Positions 1 through 11,954 of a DNA stretch of 64,000 nt are shown here, piece after piece (within the stretch, counting starts at the first letter, position 1; every line of letters starts with the position of its first letter). The position numbers were made by a program, and so were the translations under genes. The notes under the pieces were generated by a model, which worked only from the letters and a program-made list of their open reading frames with translations, made no database searches and was not told the origin of the DNA. This DNA comes from Lineus longissimus. Taxonomy: Eukaryota; Nemertea; Pilidiophora; Heteronemertea; Lineidae. The stretch is taken from the NCBI RefSeq assembly GCF_910592395.1, contig NC_088321.1:13454001-13518000 (forward strand). Direction: 5' to 3'.

Positions 1-331
1 TGAAAGCTCATTTCGGATGATTTATTCAGAAAAGGTATATAGGAGAGATATATCCGAAATGTGATTTCAAAGACCTATAGGCCTAAACGCGTTTTTATCT
101 GTTTATCTGTTCTTTTTATTTCGAGCACTGCTAATGCCGCAAGTACCACGGCGCGAGATAAAACGAGATTGCAAGAAACGTCGTCCCTAAGAGCCGTAAG
201 CCAGGCAAAAAGAAGCTGGGTGCTGTTTGTCTAGTGTAATGGCACCCAGGGTGCTTATTGTCCAGTCGATCTCGAACCTGGGTACCATTTGTCGGCACCC
301 AGGACGACATCCACCCTTTCAGCATCAACAG
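1..331. mobile_element. Right half of a foldback (long-TIR) element
   Basis: Positions 1-331 match 12901-13231 almost base for base. The full copy shows that this is one arm, plus the centre, of a roughly 570-bp palindromic element; the window edge cuts this copy at its middle. It ends before ccatagtgga at 332-341, which is the 10-bp target sequence duplicated around the full copy. No coding capacity is apparent, and open frames across it follow from the palindrome. Confidence 0.75.
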
Positions 332-453
332 CCATAGTGGACAGTGACTTGCTGACACTGTCCGAACCCCCACACTGAATTGCTACCGATACCGATTGAG
401 GCGTTGACAGGGCATCGTATCGCTCGTACGAAATTCGGTTTAACACCTGGTGA

Positions 454-3400
454 CTAGCTGCAGATAAGATTGAATGTCGGTGAAGTTGCTGATGCCGTTG
501 TGCTATTTTTAAAGAAGGCGCACTCTCTGGTTTGACTGGCGTAGTTGAATCCGACACACCTGTCTGTCTCAATACACATCCCAGCGCAGACCGTCCTACT
601 AGGGGTAGTCAGGACCTGGTACTGTTGCACTGTTCCAACCGGTACACGTGCAGCAAACCGTCCAGAAGCAGCTGGAAAAAACTGGAAAAAATTAACATGT
701 CGAAAATAACAAAATTTAATTAGATTAAGTCATCAACATGTATGAAAAAAAGTGAGTTGTTGCATGCATATGTATGTCGCGTAATTTGCCATAAAATTGA
801 GTAGCTACAATTATTGTGTCTTGAAGGGCCAAGTTGGTTATAATATATGTTGGTTTCTCATACGAAATAGCTTCCAGCAGGACCGTTACTTCTCCGAATA
901 GGATCATTGAAACTAAAATTATTGAACTGCAAGCTGAAATGCACAAACCATGTCCAAAACAGCCTCGCATGCGCTATATTGGCGAAAAAATCGTTATCAG
1001 GGATTGGAGTCAGTGTGGTGCTACAGGTGGCGGCGCATGGTGTCAAGCAGGGGTATTATCCTCCTGGCTAGGTAAACCCCATGCCCACGAAATAGATTTA
1101 ATCAGGTTGAACAAAGGCTGGAGGTTGACGAAGGTATGACAGGGGAACTCTATGCATGACATAAGAGTCTTTATTTGGTTATCATTCCAGAGACATAGCT
1201 GGGGGATAGGGGCAGGGGGAAGTGTTCTTGACCATTGTTTTTCTCCATCAACTTACATGCAGCGCCCCCGTAGACTTCCACTTCACAAAGCGAAAATGAA
1301 CCTGTCCTATTGGTTTGGACCGTGACGTAACGTCCACTGCCTTGGCACGGGGCCACTAGTACCTCTGCCGACTGGGCAGATGCATCTTGGTGAAAGCAAA
1401 CCTCGGCTCCAACAAAGCCGCTAGTTGGCGCTGTATTGGATAGTTGTACATCAAAATTGGTCAGTCGGTCGCCTGGAAGTGTATTTCGAAACGTACAACC
1501 TCTCTATCAAGGACATACAGCGACTTATTCTTAGGATAAAATTCTATAGAAACAGATCATTTGTTAATGAGGAACCTGCACAACAAAACCTGCCAATAGG
1601 GGGTTCTGCAGGCAAGTTACCATGGTTGCAATTAGAAAGCCATTTCCAGGGTCAATGATTATCGGATATTTTATCCTTTCATTACTCTACATGGGGAAAT
1701 AGCACCAAAAATGTTGTTTTATTGGTCCTTAATTATATTTTCATGAGTTTTAAGGAGAAAATCAACAAAACTTAATTTTAATGGAAAATGCACTGGAAGT
1801 GTACCTTATAGTACTGGTGCTGCCATCTGGATTTTTAGTTCAGCAGGTTCCTCATTAGTCAGTCGTTCATCTGGAAGAATGTTTAAGTACAGAACAACTT
1901 CTCTACTAAGGATGCCCTCGGAACAGACGAACGATGTTCCGATTAAAGAAGTGAGTTGTAGTGTACACGGGGAAATTGCATAAAAAAAATTAAATATTTT
2001 TGACCAAATTCCTTGCTGCTAAAGTACAGAGGGTTTCCCGAATTTCCTGTCCCTACAGTGACTCCTGCCCTAAGGCAGTTCAATAAGATTTTGCTAGGGA
2101 AAACGGTATCTGCTGACTTAATTACTCCCTAGGGCACATTTCCGAGTTCACAAAATACTGTGTAGACGCTCTTAGCTGGTTCTTGCACTATTGCCTATTA
2201 CACGTAATATTGGCCGTTCGTTCGGGCGCCCTTCAACCGGCACAATATATAAGAATCGCTACTGACATTAGTAGGAGGCTTTTCACGACTTCTTATTAAC
2301 GGTTTCTCTAACTTTTTCCTGATTTATCCGACCAAAGTCCGACATAGTCCGACTTTCCCCTGAAAGTCGGATTTAGCAAAGACTTGTGTGTCCAAAAATA
2401 GGGTTTTGATGATCAAAATCAATTGTTGAATGGGTTATTGATGTACGAGCCAAACATTCACAGAGTCCCTAAATAAGTCAGCTAATTCGAATTCTCATTT
2501 AAGGGTCACTCAGAGTGTTTGATTCACACCTCATTAACCCCATTCAACATAGGCCTTTGATCTTTATTGTCTTATTTTGGGAAGCCCTGGTATTTTGGAC
2601 AATGCTGGACTTTTGTCGGATAATTCAGGAAAAGTTACAGAAACCATTAAGAATTCGGAAAAGACTTCCTACTTGTCTGCGTAAGTATGGATTTCCCTCT
2701 CATTTATTCTTGGTGTGAGGTATTACAGTCTTCAATTGCAGTGCAGATGATATGAATATTCACTCACTATAATCTCCCGATCGGTTGACGATTATGACTG
2801 TCCTGACTAACACCTCTGTGCCCAGGTCAACAGACCACCAGGGGTTTACGTCATAGCCCAGGTGGCTGCATAACCATTCTTCGTGGCGTGGATTTCTATT
2901 CCTATCTACAGCACGATTTGGCCCAAAACTGCCATAAATTGAACTCTGTGTGGCAGGCCTTCCGCGCGCCAAGTTAGCACCTGAAAAGAATGATACAATG
3001 CAAGGTATGTTCGACGTGGGACTGTGGAATATAAAACATATGTGCTGCCCCACGGTGAATATTTTCAGATTAATTCTAAAGTCAATTACTCATATGAAAG
3101 CAAGTTTTTTTGCGTCGTGTAGAATATCTTATCACTTTATTCAGAGGCGAAGATTGCACCACGACAGAATCCCGTTGCGGATAACAAAATTCGTTTAAAA
3201 TCAGATCCACCAGCAGTGGCCGATCAGCGCAACCCGTGGGTCTAATGGTATCAGTGTTGGGATTCGGACAATCAGCAAAGCACTCTCCACTATGGTCAAA
3301 ATGCAGCGCTAGCAGACGAGAACAACAAATCTGAAAACACAGGCAGATTCAACTGCGAATATGTCCTGTTCTATGACACTCGACGTGGATATTTGCAATA

Positions 3401-5331
3401 TGTGTTGTGTTGTGTAGCATTCTAATTTGTTGTTGTTGCTAGCGCTATGGTAACCAAAGTGGAGTGCCTTGCTGACACCGTCCGAATCCCACGTTGGGTA
3501 CTAGGCTACGACTCGGTGAAGATTGTCGATTCCCTTGGTGCAAATGCATTATTTATCATATGGTTGAATAGAGTGTAATTGCCTTCATTTTGTGTAGTTT
3601 GATTTCTTTAAGCTTTCGTTATGTTTGTGCATTATGTATGTGCGTTTGGTAATAGTAGGTAATGCCATGCTTAATGTTCGTTTCTTTCTATATAAATACA
3701 TGGATTGGATATGTACTGCATACAAACTTTATGATTCTATATGTTATTTTTTCTTCTTCTCCGAACTCGTGTTGTTGTTCATTATAGTAACATCAATCTG
3801 TTTACTTTATCTACAGAGTGGTTTCACGTGACGTCATCCCCTGCCATGGTGCAAGGAGAGACAAAAAGAAAGCTATCCCAAAATGACCAAAACAGCATTT
3901 GATTCAATTCAGTCAGTCACGATAAATCATTGTTCTGCCCTCCAACACGACTGACCGTTAAAACACTCTATTATACATGTACATAAAGAAGCCATGTATA
4001 ACCATAGTCTTTCAAATAAAGAGTCAGGTCACGGAAAGTGTCATTCGATCCAACAGCTCTCTCAGGCAATTAACTGGAAACCATGGTGAAGCCATTTTTA
4101 ATTTAACTACAAACTGAGCTGAGGTGCAAAACAATGATGGCACGACCTAAATTCAACGAAATATATTTACTCTGCACATGAGGTACACATATGATTTATC
4201 TGGTTACAAATACATACAATATTATATTATATTGATGAGAACGATCTAAGAATTTATATCAGGAAGATGCTAATTGCCAGATACTGTATAACAATAATCA
4301 AACCACAATTAAGCTGCATGCACTCTCATCTGTTTACAGTTTGTTATAAAAAATTCATAATCAGGTTTTAATTAATCGCAACATACACTGCAAATTGTTT
4401 CTCATGAGGTGACTCAAAAATAGACGTACACATCATAAATGTTTGTAAGGTTTCAGCCAAATTGCGTGTTCAACAATATTGGAACGGAATACCTCACACC
4501 AATTTGCGCTTATTTGCGCCAAAACAAAACTCATCGATTGGAAAATGAGCCATTTTCTACTGCTTTTGTGTTCAACATCTTAGATGGTCTATCAAACACC
4601 GACAACATAATAAACTGCTAACCACAAAAATATGTGATGATGTGGAGGAGAAAAACGCTTTTCGAAAGTTATTTTCAAACCAGTGCCATCACTTCTCCTC
4701 AAAACTGTCGAAAATTGAAATGCGAAACATATCCCTTTTCATATAAATGTTATCTTTGACATTTTACCTCAATAGTTTTATAGAGATGATTGTTTTTAAC
4801 GACCATGTTCAGCAGATCGAAGAATTATTCAAGGTCCAGTTGTGCGGAATTGGCTTGGGTGCACCACGTTACCCGAGAGAGCTCTGTCCCAAAGTGTGTC
4901 TTCCGAAACCGGCGGCAGCTTTGATGTTGAAACCATATGTTCCCTTGTTGCCTGACTCTTTATTTAAAAGACTCTGGTCCGACCAAAAGCGATACGGGGT
5001 CGAGGTATTGGCCAACATTTTAGCTCCACCGGAGTAGTTTTGGTGAGACATTCAACACCGACGGGGAGGTATCAATTTGAAATGCTTTCTGACTACTTCC
5101 CCATTTTGCAACAACCCAAGCGGTTTTGGTTGCCAACCATAACCGCTGCTACTAAGGCGCATAGTGCATTTACACTGTTAAGTGCTGTGCATTCTAAATC
5201 GAGGTGTTTTAGAATATCATATCATGCTTACCGAGACATGCTTCTTTAGTCTCACTGAGAATGGTGGTAAAAATGCATATCTTGAATAATATAACGGCTC
5301 CGAATTTTCCTTTTAACCACAGAACCTGCAT
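454..5331 (-). CDS. Lectin A: secreted F-type lectin with PAN/apple-like domain
   Basis: Four-exon model: 5331-5232, 2980-2768, 1472-1257 and 671-454, joined in phase 1 throughout, 248 aa. Exon 1 is a signal peptide starting MQVLWLKG; its donor reads GTAAGC. Exons 2-3 form the F-type lectin (fucolectin) domain, beginning NLARGRPATQSS and containing NPWWSVDLG. Exon 4 holds a PAN/apple-like Cys pattern (VCAGMC, RCVGFNY, CAFF) and the stop. The fucose-site spacing His73-X26-Arg100-X6-Arg107 fits the family, although Asp sits one residue later than in the usual RxD. F-type lectins bind fucosylated glycans, usually outside the cell. I chose the downstream Met as start because the upstream frame is broken by a stop in copies B and D. 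Gly60 of the other copies is Arg here. Nearly identical to lectin C. Confidence 0.85.
2270..2673. mobile_element. 404-bp MITE (family 1) in lectin A intron 2
   Basis: The ends are imperfect inverted repeats of about 75 bp, starting AGTAGGAGGCTTTTCACGAC and, on the other strand, AGTAGGAAGTCTTTTCCGAA. The arms contain the repeated words TCCGAC and TTTTCCTGA. The same element occupies intron 2 of lectins C, D and E, so it predates those duplications. It is non-coding, and the superfamily is unassigned. Confidence 0.7.
3259..3490. mobile_element. 232-bp MITE (family 2) in lectin A intron 1
   Basis: Terminal inverted repeats of about 75 bp begin GGGATTCGGAC and end GTCCGAATCCC, and both arms carry CACTCTCCACTATGG-type words. 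A related sequence lies just beyond exon 4 in every intact copy (GTTCGGACAGTGTCAGCAAG). Present at the same intron 1 position in lectins C, D and E. Confidence 0.65.
4006..4973. mobile_element. About 970-bp TIR element (family 3) in lectin A intron 1
   Basis: Both ends carry the motif AGTCTTTCAAATAAAGAGTC in inverted orientation (the right end has a T for the C). In lectin C the same locus keeps both ends but only 129 bp in total, as expected of an internally deleted derivative. Single ends occur near 10409-10427, 21951-21972 and 23363-23386. Open frames inside it are not conserved between copies. Confidence 0.55.
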
Positions 5332-5499
5332 GGCTGCTGCCGTATAGCTTTTCTTATTCTGCCGCCGACCAGCTGTTGCCTGCTCTGCCGATGTCAAAAT
5401 CGATGGGATGAAATGGCCAGGAGCCATGTCTCGCCTGTGGTCAATAACCATTATATTTCTACCGCTATGATTACATAAATATTGATCCATGTCACGTGT

Positions 5500-5980
5500 G
5501 AAATATTAAGGTCAAGGTCAAAATGTATCAACCATTTTGTGATGCTTGCAGATTAATCAAGGACACTCATTCGAAGACTAGACGGTGATTTTGTTTTCTA
5601 GAGCTATGACCTTGACTTATTTTCGCCAGAAAAGTAGGTCACATTGATCTAAATCTTGGTCACCACGTAGGCCAGCCTAGAGATGCTTAATCAGTGTCAA
5701 CTTGTCAAATTTGAACAGCCTGGAACAAGTATGTTTGGGAAAATTTATGTTTGACCTCTGTGGCCTTGGCAATCTTGTTCAGGTGAAAAGGGCACGTTGT
5801 AAGGTTTGTTTAGATAAGTCATTGACATTAATTTAACAGATCACACAGTGAATGTTTCTTCAGATATGACCCACATAGAATTATTTACGACCTTGACCTA
5901 TTTACTCCAGAAAAGTAGGTCACATTGATCTAAGTCTTCGTTATCATGTACACATGGTACATATGCCTAATAGGTGTCAC
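5500..5980. repeat. AGGTCA-rich diverged tandem repeat upstream of lectin A exon 1
   Basis: Starting about 170 bp 5' of the lectin start are the direct half-sites AAGGTCAAGGTCA (about 5510) and two diverged copies, about 285 bp apart, of a segment with gaccttgac, a run ending agaaaagtaggtcacattgatct, and agatgc (about 5595 and 5880). Equivalent segments precede exon 1 of B (10700-11170), D (21240-21700) and E (43670-44110). AGGTCA half-sites can bind nuclear receptors, but dispersed repeats of this type are common in marine invertebrate genomes, so regulation is only a possibility. Confidence 0.5.
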
Positions 5981-6408
5981 AGTCGAACCTCTCTTAGCGG
6001 AAACCTCTCTACTAGAGCAATCTATCTAATAAGGACACTTAGTTTTGGTCATAAGTTGATTGTTTCAATTCAATAAGACCTCTGTAATCAGGACACCTCT
6101 TTATTAAGAACAGCACTTTTTAGCCTATTAGCATTCTATAGTACCAAATTTAAAGAGTCTTACGAAAAATACAAATGCCACAAGACATCGATTTGGCCCC
6201 AAAATGCTCCAACCAATTTTTTTTTATTTGAAAAAAAGAAAGAAATTTTCTAGTACGCTAGATTAAAAAAACATGAACATTATAATCATCCCATAAGTTT
6301 TTGTAGATTGCTTAAAAGTGAGAGGCGAAAATGTGGTTGCCTACGCTATACACTACACAGGTTTTGAATGATTTTAAGCTTTTGTTGGTCGTTTGTCATC
6401 TTGCTTAA

Positions 6409-7350
6409 AGGCCATAACTCCAGGTATTTTGCCATTTCCTGCTGTAAGACGTTTTCAAAAGTGCACCTAACAATTTACATGTATATAACACAGAAAACCC
6501 CATGCAATTTGCTCCATCCATTTTGAAGATATAGCCTTTCAGGTGTTTGACAACTAGATCAGCTAATCAGGCTAGCAACTGGCTTGTTAGAGCCAGGCGG
6601 CGGGTTCACCAAAATTGTGATGTAGATCAGGGTATTGCCCTACTTGGGAGGACACATATAAATTAATGCTCTTAAAATTGATATATGAAGTCTGTTTTTC
6701 ATTGACATTTTCAATGTTCAAGTATGAAAGCATACCTTTGCCCATAATAAATGAGTTTATTGTATTCCAAAAAATATTTTAATTAAATATTTTAATTTCT
6801 TTTGGAAAACCGGTTGTATTTATTTTAGAAGTCAACTCTCACATCTAGAAAGTGTTATTTGAGCTAATTCATGAAGTGGAGAAACAAAATCAATGCCAAA
6901 AAAAACATAGACCCTACAAATATGGTCCAATTAGGTTTTCTAGACAATTTAGGCAAATTTATAGAACTTAATTGATTTTTCAAATTCGATTCTTTTTACA
7001 GAAAATTGCATCGAATACATCAATTTATACAATACTTAAACTATCATAATGTATTTCTAATTTAAAGCTTCGATATACCTTATAATAAGGTAAGGTAATA
7101 CAGACAAATTTATACTATTTATAGTAAGAAATCCAACGTCAGCCTGATTTATGTCAGTAAACCTGCCGCCTGACTTTACTTTGAAACCTAACCAAGGCTG
7201 TTACATAACATGTAAACAAAGCCGTTAATTTGCTATATCTCTGGACTGGGTTCTTCAATTTTGATCAAACTTGATTTAATGCGGAGCTTTAAGTCCAGTG
7301 TTTGAGGATTTGTACATGTCATGCAATCATTAAAGCAGGAGTCATGGCCT
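6409..7350. mobile_element. piggyBac-like non-autonomous element (942 bp, TTAA target)
   Basis: The element lies between TTAA (6405-6408) and TTAA (7351-7354). The ends read AGGCCATAACTCC and, on the opposite strand, AGGCCATGACTCC, a 13-bp inverted repeat with one mismatch. The homologous loci next to lectins C (17811-17814) and E (44573-44576) have a single TTAA between matching flanks, so they are empty sites. TTAA duplication is the hallmark of piggyBac transposases. No transposase is encoded. Confidence 0.8.
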
Positions 7351-7508
7351 TTAATGTGAAAAACTGGTCATGCTAGATCATGGAATCTGAAATGACTGCA
7401 TCGACAATCTTGGTATTTTCTAGCTTTATTATTATATATTGTAGTTGCCGTTATTTTGTATATGTACTTAAGTTGTCCGTTTCGGAGTTGTAGCAATCAC
7501 TTGGTGAA

Positions 7509-7860
7509 TATATTGGTGTTGGTCGAGGCTCGGAATCTATATTACATTAGTTTGTTCAACTAACAGCAGGCGGTGCGCGTGTGTCATGTCATAGCCTATA
7601 TATTGGTGTTGGTCGAGGCTCGGAATCTATATTACATTAGTTTATTAAACTAACAACAGGCGGCGCGCGTGTGTCATGTCATGGCCTATATATTGGTGTT
7701 GGTCGAGGCTCGGAATCTGTATTACATTAGTTTGTTCAACTAACAACAGGAGGCGCGCGCGTGTCATGTCATGCCCTATATATTGGTGTTGGTCGAGGCT
7801 CGGAATCTATAGTATATTAGTTTGTTCAACTAACAACGGAGGCGCGCGCGTGTCATGTCG
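7509..7860. repeat. 90-bp tandem minisatellite, about four copies
   Basis: Units start with tatattggtgttggtcgagg at 7509, 7599, 7689 and 7779, giving a constant 90-bp period; the last unit is short. Each contains a GCGCGC-rich tract and tgtcatgtcat. No relation to the lectin units was seen. The open frame across it is produced by the repeat. Confidence 0.9.
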
Positions 7861-8108
7861 ACCTGGCTTTGTCGTTTTCTTCGTCTTAAAGTAAAATTTA
7901 TCTGGTTTTATGGGCACTTATGCACTTTTAACGTGGTGGAATTCCATCCTCAAATTTAATGTAACAGTACGTATCAAGTAAAAACAATCAGCGCGATCAG
8001 AACAGCCATATTTTGCACGTTTTGCTTATAACAGAAAGTGTGATTCACTAATATAGATATATTCATTCAAAAATTATAAGAATGAAGGAAAAAAAATTTT
8101 AAAAAAAT

Positions 8109-8181
8109 TGAACGCTGCGGGTTTCGAACCCCGGGCGCTGGCGTGTTAGGCCAATGTTTAACATTAAACCACCAGGATTCA
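8109..8181 (-). tRNA. tRNA-Val(AAC)-like pseudogene or tRNA-derived SINE head
   Basis: The 73-nt minus-strand sequence has a B box GGTTCGAAACC, a T loop TTCGAAA, and an anticodon loop CTAACAC on a TGGC/GCCA stem (anticodon AAC). The acceptor ends TGAATCC and GCGTTCA pair at six of seven positions counting a wobble. The T stem has only three good pairs and the A box is poor, and a T-run follows. It is therefore probably a decayed tRNA or SINE head rather than a working gene. Confidence 0.5.
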
Positions 8182-8612
8182 TAGAATGTGTGGGTGATCT
8201 TGCATCTATAGCTGAGGAGCCGGGCTAAGACGACAGCATCGTCTATTACATTGAGCATGTTAGTCTGGTCAGCTTTTCATACGAAGAAAAAAACAACGAA
8301 AACACATTTTGCGCTGAAAATATGAATTGGAGAAGCAGCTGAATGGCTTCACGGGTAAAATTTACATGCACATACGGAACATTAGGAGATTTCATCTGGC
8401 GGTTAAGGCGGTGGTAGACATGAAGAGACGTTTAACAGTTCTAGTATTGATATACAGATCAGGGTGGATAAAGTCTGGAAGGTTGACGAGGTTGACAGTG
8501 GAAGTCAATGGCAATGCAGGTCACAGCGTCCAATTTGTTTGTCACACCAGGGGCGTAGCTGGGGCGGTGCAGGGGATGTGTTCTTGAACTAGGTTTTGCT
8601 CCATTAACTTAC

Positions 8613-10536
8613 ATGCAGCGCGCCCGTAGACTTCCACTTCACAAAACGTTAACAACCCTTTGCTCTGGAGTTGGACCGTGACGTATTGCCCACTGCCTTG
8701 GCACGGGGCCACTAGTACCTCTGCCGACTGGACAGATGCATCTTGGTGAAAGCAAACATCGGCTCCTGCCAAGCCGCTAGGTGGCGCTGTATTAGATAGT
8801 TTTACATCAAAATTGGACATTTGGTCGCCTGGAAATATATTTGAAATACAATAATACCACCTCTCACTCCCATGAACCTGACGAGTGATTTGAAAAAAAG
8901 GAAGAATGTGCAGTAAAATACACTGGTGAAAAAAATGTACACAAGAGAACAATTTGGGACCAAGTTCCCTGTTGCTCTGGTAAAGAGGTTGTATTGGATG
9001 TCGTGTCTCTAGGGAGTGTCCTAGTCTTTCAAATAATATACTCTGATTACACTCGAGCGCACCATACCTGGCTGTTCAGTACTGCATTTGGAGGGGAGTT
9101 GGCGCTTCGAGCAGATTTTATCTGGTTTCTGCGCTATATATAATTAAGACATTATTGTACATGTATTGTATTGTATTATACCGAATTCACAAAATACTGT
9201 GTAGACACTCCTTAGTCGGTTCTTGCGCATCTGTTCCACAAATGCCTATTTCACGTATGATAGGCCTTTTTTTTCAGGCTCCCCTCAGCCGGCCACGTTG
9301 CGTCAAGACAGTATATAAATGGCACTCCGTCTTTACAATTGCAGTAGTGTAGGTGATACGAACATATACTCACCTTCTTGCTCTCTGTTGATGATTATGA
9401 CTGTCCTGACATATGCCTGTTCGTCCAGGGCCACATACCACCAAGGGTTCACGCTAAGATCAGTGGAGCTACATGACTCGATAGAGATTTTTGGATTCTA
9501 TTCCCATCTACAGCACTATTTGCGCCATATTCGACGTCCAAGGTCAAACTCTGCTTGGCTGGCCTACCGCGCGCCATGTTACGATACGATTCATCTTTTT
9601 CAGACTTCTTAACGATTTCTCTAACATTTTTCGGATGTATTCGAAAAAGTCCGACATTGTCCAGTTTTTCCTGAAGGGTCGGATTTATTAAAAAAAAACT
9701 GAAAAATACCAGGACTTCCCGAAACAGGGCAATAAAGATCAAAACCATCAAATAAAATAACAGTTACATTACATCAGTAAATTAAAAAAATATTAATAGA
9801 CATAAAATGAGATATCTAAACATGTGAACATCTAACCACAAAAAATGAGACGTTTTGCATTTTTTCATGTGTTTTTCCTTTTTTACCGCGAACGCGAAAT
9901 TTAACCTTCTATAAAACTAGTCGTAGTCGGTCGAAATTGATAAAATATGAATATCCCATTAGATGACATCAAATGGAACCATGTGAAACCCTTAGGTGGT
10001 CTATCAAGCACCGACAACATACTGAACTGCTAACCACAAAAATATGTGATGATGTGGAGTAGAAAAACGCTTTTCGAAAGTTATTTTCAAACTCGTGCCA
10101 TTACTTCTCCTCAAAACTGTCGAAAAGCGAAATGCGAAACATATCACTTTTCATATAAATGTTATCTTTGACATTATATCTAAATAGTTATATAGAGATC
10201 AGTGACTTTGAAGCAGACGTTTGCTTTAAAACGGGTTGTTTGTAACGGCCATGTTCAGCGGATCGAAAGAATTATTCAGAGTCCAGTTGGGCGGAATTGG
10301 CTTGGGTTCACCCAGTGACCCGAGAGAGAGCTCTGTCCCAATGCGTGTCTCCCGAAACGGGCGGCGGCTTTGATGTTGAAGCCATACGTTCCCTAGTTGC
10401 CTGACTCTTTATTTGAAAGACTCTGATCATACTTACCTAAACATGCTGCTTTTGTCTCCTTGAGAATATGTGTAAAAATGAATATCTCGAGTAATATAAC
10501 GACTCCGAATGTTCCCCGCCACAAGAAAACCGACAT
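8613..10536 (-). pseudogene. Lectin B: decayed F-type lectin copy
   Basis: Exon 1 (10536-10437) is intact: a signal peptide starting MSVFLWRG with donor GTAAGT. Exon 3 (8828-8613) is intact with acceptor and donor. Exon 2 (about 9585-9374) has lost one A in the codons after VDGNR, which shifts the frame to an early stop, and its 3' splice site is gone: the sequence before GCGCGCGG no longer has the cag/gtgctaac junction and runs into a family 1 MITE half (9595-9720). No PAN exon was found downstream. The second Arg of the sugar site is Gln (DQMSNF). The 5' end is most like lectin D. Confidence 0.8.
9595..9720. mobile_element. Partial family 1 MITE abutting lectin B exon 2
   Basis: Words shared with family 1 (cttcttaacgatttctctaac, aagtccgacattgtcc, ggtcggattt) start right where the exon 2 splice acceptor should be. 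Only one arm is recognisable. Confidence 0.5.
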
Positions 10537-11639
10537 GTCTACCGTATACCTTCTCTGATCCTGCCGCCGACCAGCTATTTCCTAGACTGCCGTGGTCAAA
10601 ATCGATAGGATGAAATGGCCACGAGCCATGTGCTCGCCTGTGGTCAATGACGATGATATTGTAACCGTTATGGTTTCAGAGATATTGACCCGTGTGACGT
10701 TCGAAATTTTGAGGTCAAGGTTATAATGTTTCATCTACTATGTTAAGCTTGATCGAATCAATCAATAGCAGTCATTTGTAGACCAGGCAGCGAATCTTTC
10801 TGGACATACGACCCACATATAAGTCTGTGACCTTGACTCATTTTCACCAGGAAAGTAGGTCACATTGGTCTAATTCTTGGTGAAGACGTGGAGATGCTTA
10901 ACTGGTGACAACATGCCAAAATCGAACCGTGTAGGACAAGTAATTACAAAACTTAACACTGTTGCTGAAATATTAGAGTTTGACCTCTGTGCCTCTGGAA
11001 ATTAAGTTAAGGTCAACAGTCTTTAGGCTTCATAACAATAGCTAAGGACATTTAATCGAACATCATACATACTGTGGATGTTGGCCTTGGCCTATTTACA
11101 CCAGAAAAAAGGGCCCCATTTATCTAAATTACAGAGAGATGTAGAGATGCCTAATATGTGTTAACATTCTAAAGTACCAAATTCTCCACCCGCGAGTGAC
11201 TGCATGCTGTTTGACACATGTGTCTTGTACAACCATTATTAAACAATAAACAATGGAGTTCGGCTTAGGCAAAAAAGGTGAATAATCAAGTTATCACATC
11301 GTGCTAAATGCTACATTTTAGTCTATTCGATGTTGATGGGGCTGAGCAGAAAAACTGGGGCTGAGCATAAAAAGCAAGTTTAGCTGGTCCTCCAAACAAT
11401 ATAGTGTCCTCCAATCGCCCTGTTGCCCTTGATAGTCCAGCCATGCCGGCTGTATAGTGTATATCAACATAGTATACAAGACTAGCACGTGTCATTGTTT
11501 ACCTCATTATAATAACGGATTTTCATTGGTTCCTGGAGGAGGTTGACATACGCTCCCTAGCCCCATGCCCATGTGTACATATCGACTGATTGTCAAGAAA
11601 AATACGCAGCAAATCCATTCATTTTGTCATCACACAATT

Positions 11640-11954
11640 TTTCATTTTCTGAATATATCCCTCCTACATATCTTTTCTGAATAAATCATCCGAAATGTGC
11701 TTTCAAAAACCAATAGGCCTAAACGCGTTTATCTGTTCTTTTTATTTCGCGCACTGCTAATGCCGCAAGTACCCCGGCGCGAGATAAAACGAGATTGCAA
11801 GAAACGTCCTCGTCCCTAAGATCCGTAAGCCAGGCAAAAAGAAGCTGGGTGCTGTTTGTCTAGTGTAATGGCACCCAGGGTGCTAATTGTCCAGTCGATC
11901 TCGAACCTGGGTACCATTGTCGGCACCCAGGTCGACATCCACCCTTTCAGCCAT
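11640..11954. mobile_element. Partial foldback element
   Basis: This is homologous to the centre and right arm of the full foldback copy at 12660-13231, from the tcatccgaaatg region to ccaccctttcag. The left arm is absent. It lies at the left edge of the lectin C block, about 700 bp from the full copy. Confidence 0.65.

Noticed and set aside
131-373. Open frames across the palindromic element, repeated at 13031
   Set aside because: Produced by the foldback arms; no protein similarity.
725-970. 81-codon frame (MRGCFGHG) in all four lectin units
   Set aside because: Entirely inside intron 3 between good splice sites; no domain recognised.
834-1139. 101-codon plus-strand frame repeated at 13735 and 38398
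   Set aside because: It lies in lectin intron 3, antisense to the gene, and is partly deleted in lectin D. Conservation reflects recent duplication.
7509-7860. CRISPR-like array
   Set aside because: Whole units repeat head to tail with no unique spacers, in an animal genome.
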